Source of the DNA: Streptomyces xanthii
GTDB lineage: Bacteria > Actinomycetota > Actinomycetes > Streptomycetales > Streptomycetaceae
Assembly: GCF_014621695.1 (NCBI RefSeq)
Contig: NZ_CP061281.1
Location: forward strand, 2,170,001-2,234,000
Reading direction: 5' to 3'
DNA: 64,000 nucleotides
In this document: one piece after another, positions 46,376 to 55,167 of the stretch
How positions within the stretch are numbered: position 1 is the first letter of the stretch
Layout of the letters: each line of letters starts with the position of its first letter
Position numbers and translations under genes: made by a program
The notes under the pieces: model-generated
Database searches by the model: none
What the model was told of the DNA's origin: nothing
Seen by the model: only the letters and a program-made list of their open reading frames with translations

Positions 46376-48673
46376 TCATCGGAGGGTCAGCGGGCGGACG
46401 GCGTGGGCGTGTTCGACGAGGGATTCGCTGAGGTCCTCGTCGGGGGTGTCGGCCGCGAGTTCGAGGTAGTCGTCGGCCAGTCGGGCGCGGACCTCGTGGG
46501 CGGGGGTGGGCGGTACGGGGCGGCGCCAGGAACGCAGGAGGGCGCGGGCCGTGGGGTCGCCGGTGGCGCCGTGGGTGAGGTGGAGCGCGGCGAGCTGCCA
46601 TTCGGTGACCTCGATGCGCAGGCGCAGTTCGTCGCCGGTGGAGAGGTGGAGTTCGCGTTCCTGGGGCGGGAGGGCGCGGTCGGCCTCCTGGGCGGCGAGG
46701 ACGGCCGCGGCGGCTCCGGGGGCGGGGAGGTCGCCGGGTTCGGGGCCCAGGCACGCGGCGCCGATGCGGGTGGCGGCGCGCCGGGCGAGGGCGCGGCCCC
46801 GGGTGCCGGGCGGGACGCGGTCCAGGGCGGCGAGGGCGCCGGCGCGGTCGCGGGCGTCGAGGGCGAGCCGGGCCAGGCCCAGGGCGGCGCCGCAGTGCGC
46901 GGGGTTGCGCAGGTGGACGGCGTGGAAGAGGTCGCGGGCGGTGGCGCGGGCGGCGGCCGCATCCGGGCCGCCGGTGTGGGCGGCGCATTCGTGGACGTAG
47001 GCGAGGGCGAGTTTGGGAGCGTAGTCGCCGGGGAGGTCGGCGCGGACCCGTTCGAAGGAGGTGCGGGCCAGTGCGAGGTCGGGGTGGCGGCCGTCGGTGC
47101 CGAAGCGGGCGAGGGCGATGAGGCCGCGGTGCCATTCGAGGCGCCAGCGGCGGACGTCCTCGGGGCCCGGGATGGCCTCGGCCTCGGCCAGGTCGGCCTC
47201 GGCGCCCGTGAGGTCGGGGGCGGGGCCGGTGCCGAGGGCGACGCGGATGTTGTGCAGGCAGATCTCGGCGGAGCGTTCCTTGTCGGGGTCCTGGCCGAGC
47301 CGGGTCGTGGGGGCGTAGCCGCCGCTGACGCCGAAGTTCGGGGTGCGCTTGTCGTCGACGAACCGTTTGGGCACGGGGAGCCGGCGCGCGATCTCGACGG
47401 GGGTGGGCCGGCCGGGGTCGAGCGGGTGGAGCAGGGGTGGCGCGCCGCTGCGGGGGCGGCCGGGGCGGCGGCGGGCGAGGGTCTCGGTGGTGGGTACGTC
47501 GCCGAGCCGTTCGCCGAGCCACTCGGGCGAGGGGTCGAAGGCGACGGACGGTTCGGGGGTGGCGGCCTTGCCGCGCAGGGCTCTGATCTCCCGGAGCGCG
47601 CCGCGCAGTTGGTCGGCCATTTCTCGGGCGTCGCGGAACCGGGTGCCCTCGGCGACGGTCCGGGTGGCGCGGGCGACGACGCCGTCGAAGGAGGTGGCGC
47701 CGAGTCCGGGGACGTCGTCGCGGACGGCCTGGGCGGCGAGGACGCGCAGGGTCACGCCGACGGTGTGGAGGTCGTTGGCGAGGGTGAGTTCGCCGCCGAG
47801 TTCGGGGGCGTGGAAGCCGGGGGTGACGTGCAGGGCCGGTTCGGTGCGGCCGGCCTCGCGGACGCCGCCGAGGTCGATGACCTTGACGCGGTCGCCGACG
47901 TGGACGACGTTCGACGGCTTCATGTCGCCGTAGAAGCTGTCCCGGTCGTGCAGGTGGGCGAGGGCGCCGAGGAGCTGGATGCCGTAGGCGGCGACGTGTT
48001 CGATGTCGAGGGTCTCGCGGCCCCGGCGGACGGCGTCGACGACGGACTGGAGGGTGTGGTCGCCGACGTCCTCCATGACGATGTGGCCGCCGGTGAGTTC
48101 CTCGGAGGGCAGGAAGTCGCGGATCTGCACGATGTTCGGGTGGCGGGTGGCGATGAGGGTGCGGCGTTCGAGGTCGGCGAGGGCGGCGCTGTCCTGGCCG
48201 TAGCGGTCGCGGAGGGTCTTGACGGCGACGAGGTCGTCGAGGTGGGTGTCCTCGGCGAGGTACACCCAGCCCTGGCCGCCGCGCGCGACCGGCCCCTTGA
48301 TCAGGTACTGCCCGCCGACGGTGTCGCCCGCTCCGAACTCGGGCCGCATGGCCTGTGCGGTGCCGCACTCCGGGCAGTACTGCCGGTCGGGCCGTCCGTC
48401 GAGCACGGGGATGGTGGCGCCGCAGTCTGGGGCGCGGCAGCGCTGCGCCTGTTCGGCGATGTGCGCGCCGTCGGCGAGCCGTTCCTCGGGCGAGCGCGGG
48501 CGGCGCACGGGGAGCCGGAGCAGCGCGTCGGGGCCGTACGGGGGCGCGCCCAGGGAGGGCAGGGCGGGCGCGTCGGGCCGGCGCCCGCAGTGACCGCAGT
48601 ACCCGGTGGCGCACACGCTCCCGGGACAGCCGGCCCCGGTGAGCCGCCGGTGCGGGCACGGGCGCGGGCTCAT
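46376..48673 (-). CDS. PknG-like Ser/Thr kinase (Zn ribbon-kinase-TPR)
   Basis: 765 aa. The N-terminus has two Cys clusters (C6, C16, C21, C26, C29; then C79, C84, C100, C103), the second a rubredoxin-like ribbon directly before the kinase. Kinase domain about 120-390: GGQYLIKGPVARGGQGWVYLA, Lys152, the non-HRD loop FYGDMKPSNV (D250) and DLG Asp267 in VIDLGGVRE, all as in mycobacterial PknG (YNDLKPEN, LIDLGAV). The C-terminal ~370 residues are TPR-like helices. Mycobacterial PknG phosphorylates GarA to control glutamate metabolism; no FHA/GarA gene is in this window. The ATG overlaps the protease stop by 4 bp. Confidence 0.88.
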   Translation of the reverse strand: MSPRPCPHRRLTGAGCPGSVCATGYCGHCGRRPDAPALPSLGAPPYGPDALLRLPVRRPRSPEERLADGAHIAEQAQRCRAPDCGATIPVLDGRPDRQYCPECGTAQAMRPEFGAGDTVGGQYLIKGPVARGGQGWVYLAEDTHLDDLVAVKTLRDRYGQDSAALADLERRTLIATRHPNIVQIRDFLPSEELTGGHIVMEDVGDHTLQSVVDAVRRGRETLDIEHVAAYGIQLLGALAHLHDRDSFYGDMKPSNVVHVGDRVKVIDLGGVREAGRTEPALHVTPGFHAPELGGELTLANDLHTVGVTLRVLAAQAVRDDVPGLGATSFDGVVARATRTVAEGTRFRDAREMADQLRGALREIRALRGKAATPEPSVAFDPSPEWLGERLGDVPTTETLARRRPGRPRSGAPPLLHPLDPGRPTPVEIARRLPVPKRFVDDKRTPNFGVSGGYAPTTRLGQDPDKERSAEICLHNIRVALGTGPAPDLTGAEADLAEAEAIPGPEDVRRWRLEWHRGLIALARFGTDGRHPDLALARTSFERVRADLPGDYAPKLALAYVHECAAHTGGPDAAAARATARDLFHAVHLRNPAHCGAALGLARLALDARDRAGALAALDRVPPGTRGRALARRAATRIGAACLGPEPGDLPAPGAAAAVLAAQEADRALPPQERELHLSTGDELRLRIEVTEWQLAALHLTHGATGDPTARALLRSWRRPVPPTPAHEVRARLADDYLELAADTPDEDLSESLVEHAHAVRPLTLR

Positions 48674-49989
48674 GCGGGGCCTCCCGGGTGGGCCGACTGG
48701 AGGTCGGTGACCAGGGAGCGCAGGGCGGCCAGGCGGGTTCCGGGGTCGGTGATCGTCGTGAGGGAGCGGCGGCGCAGGATCAGGGGTTCGACCGTGGCGG
48801 TGTGGTGCGGGAGCGAGGCCGGGTCGAGGACTCCGGTCTCCCGGGCGAGTCGGGCCTCCCTCTCTTTCGCTCGGGTCAGGAGGTGGTCGGCGTGGGTGAG
48901 GAGGGCCGGTTCGAGGACGTGGTCGCGGACCTCCGGCCAGCCCGGCGCCTCGCTGTCACGGAAGACGAGCAGGAGCCGCAGTCCGCACGCGGCGAGCCGG
49001 CCGAGCAGCAGGGCGAGCCGGGCGGGGTCGTGGGCGTCGTCGACGGCGTCCACGAGCAGTACCCGGGCGTGCCCTTCGGGTGGGGCGGCGGGGGCCGGGC
49101 CGTCGCCGAGCAGCCAGGCGCGGGTGGCGGGCCACTGTCCCGGGGCGAAGGTGAGGGCGCGGCCGAGCAGCCGTTCGACGAGCCGTTCGCGGGAGGCCTC
49201 GGCGGGCCGGTGCACGAGGTCGGCGAGGTGTGCGAGGTGGTGCAGGGTGCGGGCGCGGCCGCCGTCCTGGGCGACGACGCTGATCTTGACGGGGGCGGCG
49301 CCGGGGTCGCCCAGCCAGGCGCGGGTGCGTCGGTCGAAGGCGGGGTCCCAGGCGTCGGGCGCGGCCAGTTCCCGTACGGGGGGCGCGAGTTCGGCGATGC
49401 GTGTGACGGGGATGAGGTAGGAGAACGCGAGGATGTTGTCCTCGGGGAGTGGCTCGTCGAGGTCGCCGCGCCAGCTGACGACGAGGCCGACGACGACGGG
49501 GTCGCCGTCCGGGGACACGGTCCAGGCGCCGGCGCCGCTGAACCCCTCGCGGACGACTTCCCTGCGGTGGCGGGCGTCGATCTGGACGAGGGCGCCGCGC
49601 AGCCCGGCGACGGAGCCGGTGAGGGTCATGCCGTCGTCGAAGCGCTCGGCGTAGCCGGTCGCCCGGACGGGGAGTCCGGCGGGGATCGTGGTGGACAGCC
49701 GGGCGGGCCGGGCCTCGGGGCGCGGGCTGTCCAGGCGCAGGACGGCGAGGTCGCGGCTGGGGTCGGTGTGCCGGTCGTCCACCCAGCCGTCGTCCAGGAC
49801 GCGGGCGGCGACGGAGGGCAGGGCGGGGTTCTCGGGGAATTCGGCCCAGAGCGCGGCGTCCGGGCGGGTGACGACGTGCGCGCAGGTGAGCACGGTGCGC
49901 GCGTCGACGAGGACCCCGGCGCCCAGTAAGGCGCCCGCCGCGTCCCCCGACCGCAGGCGCACCCGCCAGTCCGCAGCCAACTCAGCCAT
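48670..49989 (-). CDS. trypsin-like serine protease domain protein
   Basis: 439 aa. A chymotrypsin-fold N-terminal domain with a complete triad: H38 (VLTCAHVV), D80 (SRDLAVLRL) and S151 (GFSGAGAW). There is no signal peptide, so it is cytoplasmic. The C-terminal half (about 235-430) is helical with a beta strand-Asp segment ARVLLVDAVDD; no P-loop is present, so this is not an obvious NTPase. It is the first gene of the coupled operon protease-PknG-vWA-sensor. ATG 49989 is preferred; a GTG at 50007 would add six residues. Intracellular trypsins of this kind are seen in predicted regulated conflict or stress systems. Confidence 0.85.
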   Translation of the reverse strand: MAELAADWRVRLRSGDAAGALLGAGVLVDARTVLTCAHVVTRPDAALWAEFPENPALPSVAARVLDDGWVDDRHTDPSRDLAVLRLDSPRPEARPARLSTTIPAGLPVRATGYAERFDDGMTLTGSVAGLRGALVQIDARHRREVVREGFSGAGAWTVSPDGDPVVVGLVVSWRGDLDEPLPEDNILAFSYLIPVTRIAELAPPVRELAAPDAWDPAFDRRTRAWLGDPGAAPVKISVVAQDGGRARTLHHLAHLADLVHRPAEASRERLVERLLGRALTFAPGQWPATRAWLLGDGPAPAAPPEGHARVLLVDAVDDAHDPARLALLLGRLAACGLRLLLVFRDSEAPGWPEVRDHVLEPALLTHADHLLTRAKEREARLARETGVLDPASLPHHTATVEPLILRRRSLTTITDPGTRLAALRSLVTDLQSAHPGGPA

Positions 49990-50076
49990 CGTCTTCACGC
50001 TACGCACCAGGGGGCGTCCGCACTAGACTCGTGACACGCCTTCATCAGCCAAGTGCCGTACAGAAAGGCGGACTTG

Positions 50077-50373
50077 ATGAGTGATCAGCCGGAGCCGATC
50101 GGTCTCGCGCAGGCGATCGCGGCGCTGCGCAAGGAGCTCGCGCAGGCGCAGCGGGAGGGCGCGGGCAGCGACTGGAAGTTCACGGTGGGGCAGGTGAGCG
50201 TGGAGTTCTCCGTGCAGTTCCACCGGGCCGGGGACGCGGGCGCGGCGCTGAAGCTCGGGGTGGTGGAGGCGCGGCTCGGCGGCGGTGTGAGCCATGACGC
50301 GGTGCACCGGGTGCAGGTGGATCTGAAGCCGGCGCCGGGTCCGGACGGCCGGGAGCGGACGGTGGGCCGCTAG
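50077..50373 (+). CDS. Trypco2-like small protein (trypsin-associated family)
   Basis: 98 aa: an N-terminal helix (IGLAQAIAALRKELAQAQREG) followed by an antiparallel beta domain (WKFTVGQVSVEFSVQFHRA...VHRVQVDLKP). This pattern matches the small Trypco family that co-occurs with cytosolic trypsin-like proteases in actinobacteria. The ATG at 50077 has an AAAGG Shine-Dalgarno. It is divergent from the protease gene across ~87 bp, with a TAGACT -10-like box at 50024-50029. Possible partner, inhibitor or sensor of the protease. Confidence 0.75.
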   Translation: MSDQPEPIGLAQAIAALRKELAQAQREGAGSDWKFTVGQVSVEFSVQFHRAGDAGAALKLGVVEARLGGGVSHDAVHRVQVDLKPAPGPDGRERTVGR

Positions 50374-50420
50374 GCCGTGTCCGCAAAGTCCCGCCGTCCG
50401 GTCCCCCGCGCCGGGAGGGC

Positions 50421-53400
50421 TCAGCTTCCGCAGTGGAAGCGGGCCTCGCCCCAGTCGGCGTGGTCGTTGCCGTTGCCGTCGCCGCCGTCCCCGACGACGA
50501 GGTCGACGTACTTGGCGCCGCTGACGTCGGCGGTGAGCGACCAGGCGCTGTCGCTCGCCTTGAGGACGGGCGACTTCACCTTCTCCGTGCCGTCGGCCAG
50601 GACCGAGAACTGCACGGTGCCGCGGGTGGTCTGCACGTCGTCGACACCGACCTGCGCGGTGAGGGAGGCGCACTGTCCGCCGAGGTAGTACCGGACCTTG
50701 GCGGGGGCATGGGTGCCGAGCCCCTTCGCGTAGGTGACGCCGCCGATCCTGAGCGGGGTGCCGTCGCCCTGGCCCTGCTCACCGTTGGACAGGTCCTTCT
50801 CGACCGGGCCCCAGCCGTTCTCTGCGCTGGTCCAGTCGAGGTCGCTGGCGTAGGTGTCGGTGGTGGGCGGCGGCGGCAGGGTCCGTACGGAGGCGACCGC
50901 GTCGAGCGCCCGGTCGGTGCCGGCGACCTGGTACGCGGCCTTCGCGGTCAGCCGGTACGGCTCGTACGGGGCGTCGGCGGGCGGGGTGACCTGCCAGGTG
51001 GCGGTGGTCTTCGTGCCGGGGGCCACCGGGTCGAGGGCGACGGGCCCGGTGGGCTCGGCCTTCCAGCCCTCGGGCAGGCCGAGGGTGACGGTCGCGCCCT
51101 GGATCTGCTCGGCCTCGTGGTTGGTGAAGGTGGCGGTGACCTTGTTGGGCTGTCCGGGCTCCAGGGTTCCCGCCGCGGCGAGGTCGAGCGTGGCGCAGGC
51201 GGCCTGCTCCTTCGCCGGGCCGAGGTCGGTCACGGTGAAGTCGTCGAGGACGAAGTCGGCGCCGTCGGGGGCCGAGGGCAGCTTGCGCAGGCCCGTCCAG
51301 GTGTCGCCGCAGCCGGCGGTGACGGTGGTGCTGAAGCGGCCGGTGGTTCGCTGCTGTCCGAGGGGGACGGCGGCGGTCTCGACGGCGTCCTCGCCGCGGT
51401 CGTAGCCGCTGACCCACTGGTAGGCGTCGGCGTGGCTGGACTGGTAGGCGAAGTCGACCTTGTAGGTGTGGCCGTCCTTCAGGGGGACGGTCGCGGGTGA
51501 GGTGCGGTAGACGACGCCGTCGTTCTCCTCGTGGGACTTGAGGGATTCGCCGCCCTCGATGACGTCGTCGACGAGCTTTCCGTTCCAGCCGGCCTGGGTG
51601 TACGGGGCGTGCTTCTGGGCGATGTGGGTGCGCGGGTCGGTGGTGCCGCCCGCGTCGCCCTTGTCGAAGGGGCCCCAGCCCTGGTCGACGTCCTCGAAGT
51701 CCTCGTGGACGACGGTGCCGGCCTGTGTGGCGGGCGCGTTGCGGACGACGCGGACGTCGTCGGCGCGGACGGCGGTGCCCTGGGCGTCGGCCGCGGCGTG
51801 GATCTTCAGGACGGCCGAACCGCTCGCGGGCGCCGTGAAGTTCACCTTCACCCGCTGCATGTTCGTGCCGCTCCAGTCGCTGGCCGCCATGGTGTTGGGC
51901 AGCGTGGAGCGGTCCACGGACGCGGACTCGCCCGCGATCGAGAGCGTGGTGTGCCGGCCGGCGCCGGGGGCGACCTCGATCCAGGCGGAGGCGGTGTACC
52001 GCTGGCCGGGTTCGAGGCCGGTCAGGCGCTGGGCGAGGCCGGCCTCGGGCTTGCCGGTGAGGCGGGCGCTGTTGCGGCCGTGGTCGTCGGTGTGGCGGGT
52101 GACGGCGCCTTCCTCGTCCCAGCCGGTGAGCCGCGCGTCGTTGAAGCCGGGGTCCTTCAGGCCGGTGCCCTCGCCCCAGGCGGGGTCGCCGGCGGCAGGG
52201 GTGGCGCCGTCCGGGTAGAGGACGTACGGCTGTCCGGCCTCGGCGTCGAGCGTGATCCTCCCGTCGGCGTCGGTGCGGACGGTGCCGGTCTTCACGCGCC
52301 CGTTGTCGGTGAGCTTGTGGACGGTGTAGCTGCCGCGGGGCACGGTCCAGGTGCTGGTGCCGCCCTGCTTGCTGTAGTGGTACAGCTTCGTGCCGCCGTC
52401 CTTCGCGGCCCAGGGCAGCAGGTAGCGGTCCCCGTCGAGGACCTTGCGGCCGTGGTCGTAGAAGGTGCGCCTGCCGTCCTCGACGGCGGCGCGCAGTCCG
52501 CCGGTGAAGGTGATGTCGTTGCCGTCCCAGCGGGTGATCTTCTGGTGCTGGAGGAACTTGGCGGGCAGGTCGCGCTGCCAGACGTTGGCGTAGAAGTCGT
52601 TCCAGTCGTTCTCGCCGGTCCAGCCCTCGAAGTCGACCAGGGCGCTCTGGCCGAGCACCGGGTCGTTGTTCCAGACGTCCTTCTCGCTGTTGCGGATGAA
52701 CCGGATGATCTTCGAGTTGAGGCCCTTGTTGGTGGCGCCGCCGTAGTCGAGGTCGTTGGCCCAGTGGGACCAGACGGACTGCCGCTCGAACTTGTCGGCC
52801 CACTCGGTGGCGAGGTTCCAGCCCTGGCCGTTGATGGCCTCGGCGGTCTTCTCGGCGATCCAGCCGTGCGTGTAGTAGACGTCGACGTAGACCGTGGTGA
52901 GGTTCTTGTCGGTCTCGTCGCGCAGCTGCTTGAAGCGGGCGGCGAGGTCACCGCTGTTGATGTCGCGGCGCTGGTCGATGTAGTAGCTCTGGTCGAGCCA
53001 GTTCCAGCCGGGCTTCTTGGGGTCGACCAGCTGGTCGCCGAAGTGCCGCGCGACGGGGTAGGCCTCGGTGGCGTTGACGTGCACGCCGAACTCGGCGCCG
53101 TATTTCTTGCCCGCCTTGAGCAGGGTGTTGAGGTCCTTGAGGCCGCCGGCCCGCTTGTTGGTGTTGCCGCCGTAGTCGGGGTGGGCGGAGTCGTGCCCCT
53201 CGGACTGGTAGCCCTTGAGCATCGCGAACTGGCCGAGGTCGTCGGTGGCGAGCCCGATCCGCTTGACGTCGTCGAGTGTGCGCAGGAACGGGTGCTGGGC
53301 CTGGCTCGCGAAGTTGAACGGGATGTGGGTGATGACCCGGTCCGCGGTCGCGTCCGCGCCCTGGGGCGTGATGCCGATGCCGCGGAAGGCGACGGCGCCG

Positions 53401-54257
53401 TCCTGCCAGTCGACCGCGCCGTCGCCGTTGGCGTCGGGCGTGACGACGACCTTCGCCCAGGGCAGGTTCTCGCCGGTGGCGGGGGCCGGGGCTCCGGCGC
53501 CGCGGTAGGTCCACTGGCCGGACCAGACGCCGACACGGGTGGTGCCGTCGCTCTCCTTGCGGGCCTGGTGCCAGAAGCGGGCGTCGTCGCCGTTCGTGGG
53601 GCCACTCGGCTTGTCGTACGCGGAGTTCGACTCGACGGCGGCGGCCAGCTTGCCCGTGTTGACCAGGGCGTAGGAGGCGCCGGACGCGGCGGTCTCGGCC
53701 GGGGTGGTGTCGGTGACCTTGCCGAAGACGTCGGCGGTGCGGGTCGAGTCGGGGTCGAGCCTGGTGAAGGCGGTCGCGGCTCCGCCGTCGGCGCTGCCCA
53801 CGGAGACGAGGTCGTGGCCGGGGATGTCGATGGTGCCGACGCGGAAGGCGTCGGTGTCGCGCACGGCGGTGACCTTGAAGGTCGTGGCCCGGCCGCCGAC
53901 CGTGAGCGAGGCGTCGAGCTGCACGCCCGGCAGGTCGGGGAACTCCAGGGTGTACGCGGCGCTCGCGCCCTCCGTCTTCGGGGCGCCCGCGAGGCGCACC
54001 GGATAGGCCTTGCCGTTGAGGGTGACCTCGGTGACGGCCCGGGTGCTGCCGAGCAGCCGGGATCCGTCGGCCACGTTCTCGTAGGACAGGACGCGGGGGA
54101 AGTCCTCGGCCACAGTGACCCGCAGTTGCGAGGAGGTGAGGACGAGGCCGGCGGGGGCCGCGTCCGGCGGCTCGACGGCCAGGGCCGGCGACGCGAGGGC
54201 GATGCTCAGGGCCGTCGCCAGGACCAGGGCGTGGGTGGCGCGAGATCTTCGGGACAT
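50421..54257 (-). CDS. secreted endo-alpha-N-acetylgalactosaminidase (GH101 type)
   Basis: 1278 aa. A Sec signal peptide (cleavage near ASPALA, residue 27) is followed by a beta-sandwich region, then a GH101-like barrel (about 290-640). Likely catalytic residues are the Asp in TTVYVDVYYTH (near 457) and the Glu in LATEWADKF (near 483). Further C-terminal are galactose-binding-like domains (about 700-960), a NEW3-type domain and a terminal NPCBM domain (about 1130-1278; GLGTHAPAKVRYYLGGQC). GH101 enzymes release core-1 O-glycans from mucin-type glycoproteins, so the organism may feed on animal or insect glycoproteins. It stands alone, with no sugar transporter beside it. Confidence 0.85.
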   Translation of the reverse strand: MSRRSRATHALVLATALSIALASPALAVEPPDAAPAGLVLTSSQLRVTVAEDFPRVLSYENVADGSRLLGSTRAVTEVTLNGKAYPVRLAGAPKTEGASAAYTLEFPDLPGVQLDASLTVGGRATTFKVTAVRDTDAFRVGTIDIPGHDLVSVGSADGGAATAFTRLDPDSTRTADVFGKVTDTTPAETAASGASYALVNTGKLAAAVESNSAYDKPSGPTNGDDARFWHQARKESDGTTRVGVWSGQWTYRGAGAPAPATGENLPWAKVVVTPDANGDGAVDWQDGAVAFRGIGITPQGADATADRVITHIPFNFASQAQHPFLRTLDDVKRIGLATDDLGQFAMLKGYQSEGHDSAHPDYGGNTNKRAGGLKDLNTLLKAGKKYGAEFGVHVNATEAYPVARHFGDQLVDPKKPGWNWLDQSYYIDQRRDINSGDLAARFKQLRDETDKNLTTVYVDVYYTHGWIAEKTAEAINGQGWNLATEWADKFERQSVWSHWANDLDYGGATNKGLNSKIIRFIRNSEKDVWNNDPVLGQSALVDFEGWTGENDWNDFYANVWQRDLPAKFLQHQKITRWDGNDITFTGGLRAAVEDGRRTFYDHGRKVLDGDRYLLPWAAKDGGTKLYHYSKQGGTSTWTVPRGSYTVHKLTDNGRVKTGTVRTDADGRITLDAEAGQPYVLYPDGATPAAGDPAWGEGTGLKDPGFNDARLTGWDEEGAVTRHTDDHGRNSARLTGKPEAGLAQRLTGLEPGQRYTASAWIEVAPGAGRHTTLSIAGESASVDRSTLPNTMAASDWSGTNMQRVKVNFTAPASGSAVLKIHAAADAQGTAVRADDVRVVRNAPATQAGTVVHEDFEDVDQGWGPFDKGDAGGTTDPRTHIAQKHAPYTQAGWNGKLVDDVIEGGESLKSHEENDGVVYRTSPATVPLKDGHTYKVDFAYQSSHADAYQWVSGYDRGEDAVETAAVPLGQQRTTGRFSTTVTAGCGDTWTGLRKLPSAPDGADFVLDDFTVTDLGPAKEQAACATLDLAAAGTLEPGQPNKVTATFTNHEAEQIQGATVTLGLPEGWKAEPTGPVALDPVAPGTKTTATWQVTPPADAPYEPYRLTAKAAYQVAGTDRALDAVASVRTLPPPPTTDTYASDLDWTSAENGWGPVEKDLSNGEQGQGDGTPLRIGGVTYAKGLGTHAPAKVRYYLGGQCASLTAQVGVDDVQTTRGTVQFSVLADGTEKVKSPVLKASDSAWSLTADVSGAKYVDLVVGDGGDGNGNDHADWGEARFHCGS

Positions 54258-54440
54258 GAGGCCTTGGGTATCCGCGCACCGGGAGGCGGGTCAACGGCGC
54301 GGGCCGCCGGGCGGGCCCGCAGTCCAACAACTGGCTTCCGTAAGTCCAAGCCCGGGCGCCGGTACTCGGTTCTACGCGCGTCCGGCCGCGCGCGCCGGAG
54401 CCTCACGCGGTGTAATCGGAGGGATGCGTTGCGCCTGATG

Positions 54441-54469
54441 TTGAACATTGAACTTAATCGCGCTACAGT
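54441..54469 (+). promoter_or_regulatory. yceI-family gene promoter
   Basis: TTGAAC (54441-54446), 17-bp spacer, TACAGT (54464-54469). A good vegetative promoter ~75 bp upstream of the ATG. A second TTGAAC at 54448 follows directly. Confidence 0.65.
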
Positions 54470-54477
54470 CGAAGCAC

Positions 54478-54498
54478 GTTGAAAGTTAAACCTTCAAC
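54478..54498. promoter_or_regulatory. palindromic operator downstream of the yceI promoter
   Basis: A GTTGAA...TTCAAC inverted repeat with a 9-bp AT-rich spacer sits at the predicted transcription start. This is a position where a MarR-type repressor would block initiation. GTTGAAC also occurs at 54440. The regulator is not in the window. Confidence 0.5.
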
Positions 54499-54544
54499 AA
54501 CCACTCCGGCACCACCGTGCCACCCCGTCCCCAAGGAGCACGTC

Positions 54545-55156
54545 ATGGGCATCTTCGGCCGCAAGAACGAGACCACCGCCACCCCCGCCGCTGCCGCCAC
54601 CTCGGCCGGTCCGGACCTCGCCGCGCTGACCGGCGACTACACGGTCGACCCGTCCCACACCACGCTGGGCTTCGTCGCGCGCCACGCCATGGTGACGAAC
54701 GTGAAGGGCAGCTTCACCGACTTCACGGGCTCGCTCCACCTGGACGGCTCGGACCCGTCCAAGTCCACGGCCTCCTTCGACGTGCAGATGGAGAGCATCG
54801 AGACGGGCAACGCCGACCGTGACGGTCACCTGAAGAGCTCCGACTTCTTCAAGACGGACGAGTTCCCGACGATGACGTTCCGCTCGACGTCCGCCGAGTC
54901 CCTGGGCGGCGACGACTACCGCATCACCGGCGAGCTCTCGCTCCTCGGCACCACCAAGCCGCTCACCATCGACCTCGAGTTCAACGGCGTGGCGAAGGAC
55001 CCGTTCGGCAACGAGCGCGTCGGCTTCGAGGGCAAGGCCACGATCCTGCGCTCCGAGTGGGGTCTGACCTGGAACGCGGCGCTGGAGACCGGTGGCGTCC
55101 TCGTCTCGGACAAGATCAAGCTGAACTTCGACATCTCGGCCATCAAGAACGCCTGA
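54545..55156 (+). CDS. YceI family protein (lipid-binding beta-barrel)
   Basis: 203 aa. A short Ala-rich N-tail without a signal peptide, then a complete YceI lipocalin-like barrel: YTVDPSHTTLGFVARHAMVTNVKG, the IETGNADRDGHLKSSDFF signature and the late NERVGFEGKATI. Family members bind polyisoprenoids or other amphiphiles. The ATG at 54545 has an AAGGAG Shine-Dalgarno; the TTG at 54479 lies inside the operator. It ends 11 bp from the convergent lasso transporter gene. Confidence 0.92.
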   Translation: MGIFGRKNETTATPAAAATSAGPDLAALTGDYTVDPSHTTLGFVARHAMVTNVKGSFTDFTGSLHLDGSDPSKSTASFDVQMESIETGNADRDGHLKSSDFFKTDEFPTMTFRSTSAESLGGDDYRITGELSLLGTTKPLTIDLEFNGVAKDPFGNERVGFEGKATILRSEWGLTWNAALETGGVLVSDKIKLNFDISAIKNA

Positions 55157-55167
55157 GTCCCGCGGTT

